Shown here in pieces: positions 1 through 6,439 of a stretch of 6,802 bases of DNA (the stretch's first letter is position 1; every line of letters begins with the position of its first letter). The DNA is from Bdellovibrio sp. ZAP7 (lineage in GTDB: Bacteria; Bacteroidota; Bacteroidia; Flavobacteriales; Flavobacteriaceae). The translations under genes and the position numbers were made by a program. The notes under the pieces are model-generated. The model was not told the origin of the DNA, ran no database searches, and saw only the letters and a program-made list of their open reading frames with translations. The stretch is taken from the NCBI GenBank assembly GCA_943324165.2, contig CALPKO020000072.1, positions 1 through 6,802 of the forward strand, written 5' to 3'.

Positions 1-596
1 ATATAGGACCTGTTTACTTTTACAAATTGTTTTTTAGGCAGTAAAGCAATGATTTGGCTGGTGGTATAGCGCACCAATACCTTTTTTCCGGAAGTAAAGT
101 GAATGTCAATATAATGATGGTCATTTTTTAAGTAAACAATGTCATCGAGCCGTACTTTTTCAAAAGTAACACCTACTTTTAAAACAATCTCATCCGGCTG
201 GTTGCCTTCTGCATTTCGGATAGCATTAAAGTTGTTCCACCCGATTTCAATAGCCGAAAATAAATCGTGTTGCGAAAATGGTTTTACTAAAAAAGCCAAT
301 GGATTGATTTCTTTGGCTCTAGTAATAGTGGTTGGATCACTATTGGCGGTAAGAAAAATGACTGGCGTATTGAAATATGATTTTATGACAAAAGCCAAGT
401 CAATTCCGTCTTTCTTAGCGCCCAAATTAATATCAAGCAATACTAAATCAGGTGCCTTTTGTTCAATCAGCGTAATGGCTTCGCTGAATTTACCAGCTGT
501 TCCCACGCAATCATAGCCCAATTTTTCTAAAGCCAAAACAATTGTTTTTGCAATAATTATTTCGTCTTCGACAATGGCTATTTTAATGCTGTTCAT
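1..596 (-). CDS. LytTR-family response regulator (C-terminus beyond window)
   Basis: Cytoplasmic response regulator that should be phosphorylated by the adjacent sensor kinase and bind DNA through a LytTR domain. The visible part is 198 residues from an ATG at 596-594. A receiver domain spans about residues 3-120: acidic pocket E10-D11-E12, phospho-acceptor D55 in VLLDINLG, switch T83 in IFLTAN and conserved K105-P106. After a short linker, a LytTR domain starts near residue 134 (EIVLKVG, then VYLKNDHHYIDIHF) and reaches the family's conserved VNRSY before the window edge. LytTR regulators are usually about 230-250 aa, so roughly 40-50 residues are missing. The gene lies 11 bp downstream of the kinase stop codon on the same strand, so the two are almost certainly co-transcribed. 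No Shine-Dalgarno is visible before the ATG, which is usual in Bacteroidota. Family assignment is firm; targets are unknown. Confidence 0.95.
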   Translation of the reverse strand, partial: MNSIKIAIVEDEIIIAKTIVLALEKLGYDCVGTAGKFSEAITLIEQKAPDLVLLDINLGAKKDGIDLAFVIKSYFNTPVIFLTANSDPTTITRAKEINPLAFLVKPFSQHDLFSAIEIGWNNFNAIRNAEGNQPDEIVLKVGVTFEKVRLDDIVYLKNDHHYIDIHFTSGKKVLVRYTTSQIIALLPKKQFVKVNRSY

Positions 597-607
597 ACAA
601 TGCTATT

Positions 608-3600
608 TTATTTATTTCGGGCTTCTAAATCCTTAAAAAATATAGTAAAAACACTACCGTTTTCATAGGCGTAAGTTGCTTTTCCATCAATTTGACCAGA
701 CAAACCTTTAATTAAATCCAACCCTAAAGATGTTGCTGTGTCAAAATCGATTCCTTTTTTTAAACCAGGGCCGTTGTCTTTGTAAATCAATTTATAGGCA
801 CCTTTTTCTACAACATGGATGTTGATACTAATTTTCTTTTCTTGGGTTCCTTTTTTAAAATACTTATAGGAATTGGTTATTAATTCGTTGATTATTAATC
901 CTAATGGTACCGCAGTATCAATATCAAAAAACACTTCATTATTTTCGATTGTGAAGGCCACTCTATTGTTTTGGTTTTCAAAAAGCTCGGCCACTTTACT
1001 CGACAAATCTCGTGCAAATGAACAAAACTCAATGTTGCCTAAATTTTCATTTTCATATAAATTTTGGTGGATTAACGCGATGCTAGTGACCCTGCTTTGC
1101 CCTTCTGTGAATGCGGCTATCGCCTGTTTGTCGGTTAATTGTACTTTTTGCAATTCCAGCAATCCGCTAATGACTTGCAAATTATTTTTTACCCGGTGGT
1201 GCACTTCGGTTAGCAAGAGCTCTTTGTCTTTTAATGCTGCTGTCAAATCAACGGTTCTACTTTCTACTTTTAATTCTAATTTATGGTTCTCTTTGAGGAG
1301 TTTATAAGTTCGGAATCGGAAGAAAAAAGCAATCCCTCCTATTAGAAGCAAACCGATAACAATTAAAAACCAAAGTTGTAAATAAAAAGGTTGCAACACA
1401 ATGATAGGAAAAACAATCGGGTGGCTTTGCCATTGACCATTAGCCAATTGTGCCTTAATGTGCATTTTAAATTCACCTGCAGGCAAACCAGTCAAACGTA
1501 TGGTGTTTTCGTCTATATAATTCCAGTCATTATCGATTCCATCCAATTTATAAGCATACAAATGCTTCCGTTTCTGAAAATCCAACAATTGAAATGCTAA
1601 TATTAAAAAGGTGTCATCTGATTGTAAGACTATTTTATTATCTTGTTTTAATGCAATCTGATCGTCTATAAGTTTTTTCTCTTTTCCAGAATATTTGGTT
1701 AATGAAGTTATTTTAAAGTAAGGTTCGTTTTGCAATTCAGAGGCAATTAGTTGTTTGGTATTAAAAGCATTCACACCATCTAATCCTCCAAAATACATCG
1801 TTCCATCTGCTGCTTTAAAGGAAGATGTCCTATTGAATTCGTTATTGTTTAATCCGTCATTGGTAGTGTAAACCGAGGTAGAATAAGTTTGCGTATTGAA
1901 ACGCATTATGCCATTATAAGTACCAATCCATAGATTGCTATCCGAATCTTCTTCTATGCGATAAAGTACCATAGAAGGAAGCCCTTGTTCGGTAGTGAAT
2001 TGTTTAATTTTAATCTTTTTATCACCCTCCGAATTTCTCCAGTCCCATCGAAAAAGTCCTTCTTCATTGCTGGCAATCCAACAAATTCCGTTTTTATCTT
2101 CTAGCATATCATGAATGCTAGTAATTGGTAAATGATGGGATATATCACTGGCCAAAATGCCATAATAATTGACTATAACATTGTTTTTGTTAATCAAAAA
2201 CAGCCCGTTTTCAGCCACAGCAACCAGCCCTTTGGCTTTGGTTTTAACAAATCGATAGACATTTTTAGCCTTTGGAATTTGGGGAGAAGCATATTGGAGT
2301 GCAATGCTTTTTTTGGAGAGCACATTTACCTGACTTATACCATCAATATAACCTGCTAAAAGAATGCTATCTGAGACTGCATTTAAAGACCAAATATATT
2401 GGGTGTTAATAGTGTCCTTTGAAACTTTCCCGATCGCAACCAATAAGTTTTGATTTGCATTGTATTCATAAATAGTGTTTACTGTTCCAATATAAAATTT
2501 ATCTCTATGTTTCAGAAAAGCATTAAAATGTGCTAAATCTTTTGATGTTGACAATATATTTTTTTGGGTATTCTCCTTAAAAATGCATAAATATTGCCAA
2601 ACATTGGCATATAAAGTGCTTGTTGCTTTATTGGTATGTAGATCTAAACTATTTTCCGCATAAATCCCTCTTACTTGATTATAAGTAGGTTCTATCACTT
2701 GTTGTCTCGAAAAATAACTTTTGAAATAGTTTTGTTTTATGTAAATTTGAATGACACCTGAATTGGTACACAACCACCTGCACCCTCTACTATCTTTGAA
2801 TGTTGAAGAAATGTTAAAATCAATAAACTTGCTTATTTCTTGAGGCTGAGCAATCAAAACAGCTGTTCTGTCATCGATTAAATAAATGCCTTTTTTAATA
2901 TTATAAACAATATTGGCATTATCGGAATATGGAAAAGGGAATATCCAAAGATAATTATCCACAGTGGATAAATGAAAAAATGGCTTATCGTTTTGCTTTT
3001 CAGTAATTTTCATTGATAGAGGAAAATCCCTTTCAGAGATGCCATTTGTGAGGGAATTATAGCATAAAAGCGATTTGTTTTTTGCAACTGAAAAAATAGA
3101 TTCTTCTGGTTTGTTTGAAAAAGGAATAAGTGTATTATCACTAATTAAATAGTTGGGGTAATTATTTTTCTTTAAAACAATGCTTCCGTTTTGAACAATA
3201 GATGAAATATAATTGTTCGTATTGCTGCTTTTAGCTAAATTTTTATTGGAATTCCATGCGGTTAATGCGCCTACTAACTTAAATCCTTTTATTGATGAAT
3301 AATCCCAAACTTGGTAAGGGCTACTAGTTATAAAAATCAAATTTTTATTTTTAATACTTGCAATACAAATAACATCTGCAGTTTTAAAAGGTAGCTTGGG
3401 ATAAGTCCTTTCTAACGTTTGTAGCTTATTGCTATTTAAATCTAGCACCTGAATTTGGCTCTGTACCTTTTCATTTAAATTTCTATTATTAAATGTAATG
3501 ATCAAATGGTTTTTTTCATCAACATTAAGTGTTGTTATTTCATTCGCTAGTAATCCGAAATTTTGTTTGGTAAATGTTTTAAAAGAATTGCCATCATACC

Positions 3601-3901
3601 GGCTCAATCCATTACTGGTGCCAAACCACATAAATCCATCTTTGTCCTCAACCGCACATAAAACAGATCTACCGGCTAAACCATCTTCAACCGAAAGATA
3701 GCGCTTGGTAATAATATATTGCTCAGTTTTTGTAAGGGGTTCTATTTGCGCTAAAACTGGCTGAGAAGTCATTAATAAAAAAACAAAAAATAACGCATGC
3801 TTCCAAAGTGTTTTACCTAAAAACAAGGTGTAAGAATAGCATGAAAGTAAAATTTCATAATAAGACTTTAAGAAAAACACAATACTTTTCAATTTACACA
3901 C
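608..3901 (-). CDS. Two-component regulator propeller / Y_Y_Y sensor histidine kinase (HisKA_2 type)
   Basis: Membrane sensor kinase that should read a periplasmic signal and phosphorylate the LytTR regulator encoded 11 bp downstream. In order (numbered from the GTG at 3901): signal-peptide core about 34-51 (HALFFVFLLM, likely cleavage after VLA51); Reg_prop-like propeller blades about 65-720, clearest at MWFGTSNGL (91-99), RWLCTNSGV (375-383), CWIASNEEGL (607-616), LWIGTYNGI (657-665) and MYFGGLDGV (702-710); Y_Y_Y domain about 770-835 (YAYKLDGIDNDWNY); one membrane helix about 841-862; short coiled linker; HisKA_2 dimerisation domain from about 893 with EVHHRVKNNLQ (phospho-acceptor H901 or H902); HATPase with N-box NELITN (1005-1010), DNGPGL (1042-1047) and TSLGLDLI (1057-1064). 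No receiver or AraC domain is fused, unlike Bacteroides hybrid two-component sensors. The start is uncertain: no ATG precedes the signal peptide, and GTG 3901 or TTG 3826 are the candidates. The ligand is unknown. Confidence 0.93.
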   Translation of the reverse strand: MCKLKSIVFFLKSYYEILLSCYSYTLFLGKTLWKHALFFVFLLMTSQPVLAQIEPLTKTEQYIITKRYLSVEDGLAGRSVLCAVEDKDGFMWFGTSNGLSRYDGNSFKTFTKQNFGLLANEITTLNVDEKNHLIITFNNRNLNEKVQSQIQVLDLNSNKLQTLERTYPKLPFKTADVICIASIKNKNLIFITSSPYQVWDYSSIKGFKLVGALTAWNSNKNLAKSSNTNNYISSIVQNGSIVLKKNNYPNYLISDNTLIPFSNKPEESIFSVAKNKSLLCYNSLTNGISERDFPLSMKITEKQNDKPFFHLSTVDNYLWIFPFPYSDNANIVYNIKKGIYLIDDRTAVLIAQPQEISKFIDFNISSTFKDSRGCRWLCTNSGVIQIYIKQNYFKSYFSRQQVIEPTYNQVRGIYAENSLDLHTNKATSTLYANVWQYLCIFKENTQKNILSTSKDLAHFNAFLKHRDKFYIGTVNTIYEYNANQNLLVAIGKVSKDTINTQYIWSLNAVSDSILLAGYIDGISQVNVLSKKSIALQYASPQIPKAKNVYRFVKTKAKGLVAVAENGLFLINKNNVIVNYYGILASDISHHLPITSIHDMLEDKNGICWIASNEEGLFRWDWRNSEGDKKIKIKQFTTEQGLPSMVLYRIEEDSDSNLWIGTYNGIMRFNTQTYSTSVYTTNDGLNNNEFNRTSSFKAADGTMYFGGLDGVNAFNTKQLIASELQNEPYFKITSLTKYSGKEKKLIDDQIALKQDNKIVLQSDDTFLILAFQLLDFQKRKHLYAYKLDGIDNDWNYIDENTIRLTGLPAGEFKMHIKAQLANGQWQSHPIVFPIIVLQPFYLQLWFLIVIGLLLIGGIAFFFRFRTYKLLKENHKLELKVESRTVDLTAALKDKELLLTEVHHRVKNNLQVISGLLELQKVQLTDKQAIAAFTEGQSRVTSIALIHQNLYENENLGNIEFCSFARDLSSKVAELFENQNNRVAFTIENNEVFFDIDTAVPLGLIINELITNSYKYFKKGTQEKKISINIHVVEKGAYKLIYKDNGPGLKKGIDFDTATSLGLDLIKGLSGQIDGKATYAYENGSVFTIFFKDLEARNK

Positions 3902-3917
3902 ACTCTTAAAAAACAGC

Positions 3918-3925
3918 CAAATATA
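3918..3925 (-). promoter_or_regulatory. Candidate -7 box for the kinase/regulator operon
   Basis: The minus strand reads TATATTTG, an exact match to the Bacteroidota -7 consensus TAnnTTTG. Transcription would begin at about 3911-3913. This leaves a leader of some 10 nt to the GTG at 3901, or about 85 nt to the TTG at 3826. No TTG or TTTG lies at the expected 17-23 bp upstream, so the -33 element is weak or absent. That would suit a promoter that needs an activator, but the region is so AT-rich that a chance match is possible. Confidence 0.4.
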
Positions 3926-3928
3926 AAA

Positions 3929-3948
3929 TTTAAATTGAATTATTTAAA
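3929..3948. repeat. Small AT-rich inverted repeat just upstream of the kinase -7 box
   Basis: Arms TTTAAAT (3929-3935) and ATTTAAA (3942-3948) are perfect 7-bp inverted copies around a 6-bp centre. The repeat ends 3 bp upstream of the candidate -7 box, in the spacer where a -33 element would be expected. It could be an operator of the kinase operon, but the arms contain no G or C, and such repeats arise easily by chance in this composition. Confidence 0.25.
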
Positions 3949-3991
3949 GGAATAGGCAAAAGTATTTAAAACTCAATTTATTAAAAGAAAA

Positions 3992-4023
3992 TAAATATAT
4001 CTAAAGAATATGGCATCTACCAA
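3992..4023 (-). promoter_or_regulatory. Weaker alternative promoter upstream of the kinase
   Basis: On the minus strand, TTG (4023-4021) is followed after 21 bp by TATATTTA (3999-3992), one mismatch from TAnnTTTG. The spacing is within the accepted range, but the -7 box lacks its final G. The TTG lies in the loop of the inverted repeat at 4009-4036. Listed as an alternative to the box at 3918-3925; only one of them need be real. Confidence 0.2.
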
Positions 4024-4036
4024 TTAAGATGCTATA
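4009..4036. repeat. Inverted repeat, possible operator
   Basis: The arms TATGGCATCT (4009-4018) and AGATGCTATA (4027-4036) are inverted copies with one mismatched pair (4012/4033), around the 8-bp centre ACCAATTA. The central 6-bp arms GCATCT/AGATGC are perfect and contain G/C, which makes them less likely to be chance than the purely AT repeat nearby. The site lies about 85 bp upstream of the better kinase -7 box and about 60 bp downstream (minus strand) of the recQ terminator. A dimeric regulator's operator is the main idea. A terminator is less likely because the stem is short and, on the minus strand, no T-run follows it. Confidence 0.3.
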
Positions 4037-4093
4037 AAAAATTTCAGATTCAATAAATACAAAACTCTCCACCATTCAAAGAAATGTTACCCC

Positions 4094-4141
4094 AAAAAAT
4101 ACCCCCAAGTAGTGTCTAAACTTCTTGGGGGCAGTATTTTT
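4094..4141 (-). terminator. Intrinsic terminator of recQ (symmetric, could act both ways)
   Basis: CCCCCAAG (4102-4109) pairs perfectly with CTTGGGGG (4124-4131). After one T·T mismatch the stem continues with AGT/ACT, leaving a 6-nt loop. On the minus strand the hairpin lies 26 bp past the recQ stop codon and is followed at once by TATTTTTT (4101-4094), a classic Rho-independent layout. On the plus strand it is followed by CAG and TATTTTT, so it could also stop rightward transcripts, though no plus-strand gene is seen to its left. It separates recQ from the kinase operon. Confidence 0.85.
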
Positions 4142-4157
4142 CTGAAAGCCTTCTTTG

Positions 4158-6353
4158 TTAATTTGCTATTTCACTAATGAATTTTATTCTCATCAATCGC
4201 AATTCTTCAATATCATACTCGCCATCAAATTCTTTGAGTGCGGTTTCAATATCATCAGATTCTGATTCCATAAAATAATCGTGAATTTCTTCTTGTTGGT
4301 CGTCGTCGAGCATTTCGTCAATCCAATATTTTATGTTCAACTTTGTGCCAGAATAAACAATTTGTTCCATTTCTTTCAAAAGCGTGTCCATGTTCATTCC
4401 CTTTCCAGCGGCAATGTCCGACAAAGACAATTTTCTGTCGATATTTTGAATGATATAAAGTTTATTGATAGAGTTGGCGCCAGTAGATTTCACCACCAAA
4501 TCATCCGGGCGGATAATATCGTTGTCTTCTACATATTGATGTATTAATGCGATAAATTCTTTACCATATTTTTTGGCTTTCCCTTCTCCTACTCCATGAA
4601 TATTGCTCATTTCGTCTAATGAAATAGGATATTTCAGTGCCATATCTTCTAGCGATGGATCTTGAAAAACGACAAACGGTGGAAGGCTTAATTTTTTGGC
4701 TACTTTTTTTCTTAAATCACGCAACATTCCCATTAAAACTTCGTCGGCTGTACCTGTTGATTTTGCAGCGGTAACAATTGCTTCGTCTTCGGATTCGTTG
4801 TATTCGTGGTCTTCAGACATCATAAATGAATGCGGACTTTTAATAAAATCCAATCCTTTTTGGGTAATTTTTAAAATACCATAAGTTTCTATGTCTTTTG
4901 ACAAATAGCCAGAAACTAAAACTTGACGCAAAAGGGCCATCCAATATTTTTCTTCAAAACCTGCACCACATCCAAAAAAACTTTGCATGTCGGTGCGATG
5001 CGCTTTGATCATTGCATTTATTTTTCCTGTTAAGGTGTAAACAATTTCCTTCGACTTGTACAAATGTTTCGTGTCTCTCACTACTTCAAGCAATTGCACC
5101 ATTTGTCTTTGTGCCTCCACTTTCGTTTTAGGATTGCGCACATTATCATCCATATCTGCGCCTTCGCCCGTTTCAGAATCAAATTCTTCTCCAAAATAAT
5201 GCAATAAGAACTTTCTTCTAGACATCGAGGTTTCTGCATAAGCCACCACTTCTTGCAAAAGCGCAAAACCAATTTCTTGCTCTGCAACTGGTTTGCCTGA
5301 CATGAATTTTTCTAACTTTTCTACATCTTTATAAGAGTAATAAGCCAAACAGTGGCCTTCGCCTCCATCTCTGCCTCCACGACCAGTTTCTTGGTAGTAA
5401 CTTTCTAAAGATTTAGGAATATCATGGTGAATTACAAAACGAACATCTGGCTTGTCAATTCCCATACCGAAAGCAATTGTTGCCACCACGACTTCAACAT
5501 CCTCCATCAAAAACATATCCTGATGACGCGCCCTGGTTTTTGCATCAAGTCCAGCGTGATAGGGCACTGCACTAATTCCATTTACTTGCAATACTTGTGC
5601 TATTGCTTCTACTTTTTTTCGACTCAAACAATAAATAATGCCAGATTTTCCTTTATGTTGTTTGATAAAACGTATAATATCAGATTCAATATTTTTAGTT
5701 TTTGTGCGTACTTCATAATAAAGATTCGGTCTATTGAAAGAAGCTTTGAAAGTATTTGCATTGGGCATATCTAAGTTTTTCAAGATATCCTCTTGTACCT
5801 TAGGCGTTGCTGTCGCCGTTAATCCTATGATTGAAACATCACCAAGTTGCCTGATGATGTGCTTTAAATTGCGGTATTCTGGTCGAAAGTCGTGTCCCCA
5901 TTCCGAAATACAATGTGCTTCGTCGATGGCAACAAAAGAAATAGGCACGTTTTTTAAAAATTTGACATATTCATCTTTCGTCAAAGATTCAGGGGCAACA
6001 TACAAAAGTTTGGTTAAACCTGAGGTAATGTCTGCTTTTACTTGTGCAATTTCTGTTTTGGTTAAAGAGGAATTTAAAACATGGGCAATGCCCGATTCAG
6101 AAGACAAACTTCTTATGGCATCCACTTGATTTTTCATCAATGCAATTAACGGTGATACAACTATTGCAGTGCCGTTCTTGATTAATGCTGGAAGTTGGTA
6201 GCAAAGTGATTTTCCTCCGCCAGTGGGCATAATCACAAAGGTATTATTTTCGTCTAAAATACTTTTTATGACTTGTTCTTGTAAACCTTTGAATTGATTA
6301 AATCCAAAATATTTTTTTAACTCTTTGTAAATGTCGATTTCGCTTGAATTCAT
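4158..6353 (-). CDS. recQ: ATP-dependent DNA helicase RecQ (zinc-site cysteines replaced)
   Basis: 3'-5' superfamily 2 DNA helicase that unwinds duplex and forked DNA in recombination, gap repair and fork restart. The 731-aa protein starts at ATG 6353-6351 after an A-rich stretch. Visible parts in order: motif 0 FKGLQEQ (21-27); Walker A PTGGGKS (43-49); DEAH (144-147) followed by the RecQ aromatic-rich loop around SEWGHDFRPEY (150-160); TATAT (179-183); FGMGIDK (295-301); arginine-finger motif ETGRGGRDG (322-330); degenerate zinc-binding region (about 372-408); RQC winged helix (about 409-510); HRDC domain (about 535-612); and a C-terminal helix-turn-helix-like extension (about 625-670) with an acidic tail. 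RRKFLLHYFGEE is conserved, yet the four zinc-ligand cysteines of E. coli RecQ align with S378, E397, D400 and D403. All helicase motifs are intact, so activity is expected. E. coli RecQ is about 610 aa; the extra length is the C-terminal extension. Confidence 0.97.
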   Translation of the reverse strand: MNSSEIDIYKELKKYFGFNQFKGLQEQVIKSILDENNTFVIMPTGGGKSLCYQLPALIKNGTAIVVSPLIALMKNQVDAIRSLSSESGIAHVLNSSLTKTEIAQVKADITSGLTKLLYVAPESLTKDEYVKFLKNVPISFVAIDEAHCISEWGHDFRPEYRNLKHIIRQLGDVSIIGLTATATPKVQEDILKNLDMPNANTFKASFNRPNLYYEVRTKTKNIESDIIRFIKQHKGKSGIIYCLSRKKVEAIAQVLQVNGISAVPYHAGLDAKTRARHQDMFLMEDVEVVVATIAFGMGIDKPDVRFVIHHDIPKSLESYYQETGRGGRDGGEGHCLAYYSYKDVEKLEKFMSGKPVAEQEIGFALLQEVVAYAETSMSRRKFLLHYFGEEFDSETGEGADMDDNVRNPKTKVEAQRQMVQLLEVVRDTKHLYKSKEIVYTLTGKINAMIKAHRTDMQSFFGCGAGFEEKYWMALLRQVLVSGYLSKDIETYGILKITQKGLDFIKSPHSFMMSEDHEYNESEDEAIVTAAKSTGTADEVLMGMLRDLRKKVAKKLSLPPFVVFQDPSLEDMALKYPISLDEMSNIHGVGEGKAKKYGKEFIALIHQYVEDNDIIRPDDLVVKSTGANSINKLYIIQNIDRKLSLSDIAAGKGMNMDTLLKEMEQIVYSGTKLNIKYWIDEMLDDDQQEEIHDYFMESESDDIETALKEFDGEYDIEELRLMRIKFISEIAN

Positions 6354-6390
6354 TCTTTTTTAATGGTATTTTACATAAATTTGCAAAACA

Positions 6391-6421
6391 TAAAGATATA
6401 ACTTTCTTTTACATTTGCAAA
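6391..6421 (-). promoter_or_regulatory. Candidate recQ promoter
   Basis: On the minus strand, TTTG (6421-6418) is followed after 19 bp by TATCTTTA (6398-6391), one mismatch from TAnnTTTG. The spacing fits the Bacteroidota pattern and gives a start near 6385, with a leader of about 30 nt to the recQ ATG. The -33 TTTG is the minus-strand half of a TTTGCAAA palindrome whose other half forms the -7 box of the divergent isomerase gene, so the two promoters physically overlap. Confidence 0.45.
6410..6417 (+). promoter_or_regulatory. Candidate -7 box for the isomerase gene
   Basis: TACATTTG on the plus strand matches TAnnTTTG exactly. It predicts transcription from about 6422-6425, leaving a leader of roughly 15-18 nt to the TTG start at 6440. 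The nearest upstream TTTG (6380-6383) is 26 bp away, longer than the usual 17-23 bp, so the -33 element is poor. A second exact match, TAAATTTG (6376-6383), lies 34 bp upstream and may be a second start. Confidence 0.45.
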
Positions 6422-6439
6422 CTTTATATATATTCTGTT

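Larger units (their letters stand above)
6369..6421. repeat. Two imperfect direct repeats ending in TTTGCAAA palindromes
   Basis: TTTTACAT occurs at 6369-6376 and 6407-6414. Each copy runs into the perfect 8-bp palindrome TTTGCAAA (6380-6387 and 6414-6421). The copies differ by a 4-bp insertion before the palindrome, and the palindromes are 34 bp apart, a little over three helical turns. They cover exact -7 boxes on the plus strand and a -33 box on the minus strand. They could be paired operator sites or simply duplicated promoter elements. Confidence 0.45.

Noticed and set aside
139..516. 125-codon plus-strand open frame
   Set aside because: It is antisense to the response-regulator receiver domain, has no recognisable domain, and the opposite strand carries clear motifs.
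873..1307. 144-codon plus-strand open frame
   Set aside because: It lies opposite the HisKA_2/HATPase region of the kinase and encodes no recognisable protein.
4009..4036. Second terminator in the recQ-kinase gap
   Set aside because: The perfect stem is only 6 bp with an 8-nt loop, and on the minus strand the T-run precedes the stem instead of following it. An operator is the better reading.
3902..4157. Small RNA, riboswitch or tRNA in the 256-bp gap
   Set aside because: Apart from the terminator and two short inverted repeats, no conserved RNA fold, tRNA arms or short gene with a plausible start could be recognised.
5081..5287. 68-codon minus-strand open frame inside recQ
   Set aside because: It is an out-of-frame overlap within the intact recQ reading frame and has no family resemblance. 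I considered a recQ frameshift here because the zinc motif is missing, but recQ stays open and conserved on both sides.
5734..6129. Plus-strand open frames of 116 and 131 codons around 5424-6129
   Set aside because: They are antisense to the RecQ helicase core, where all conserved motifs are on the minus strand.
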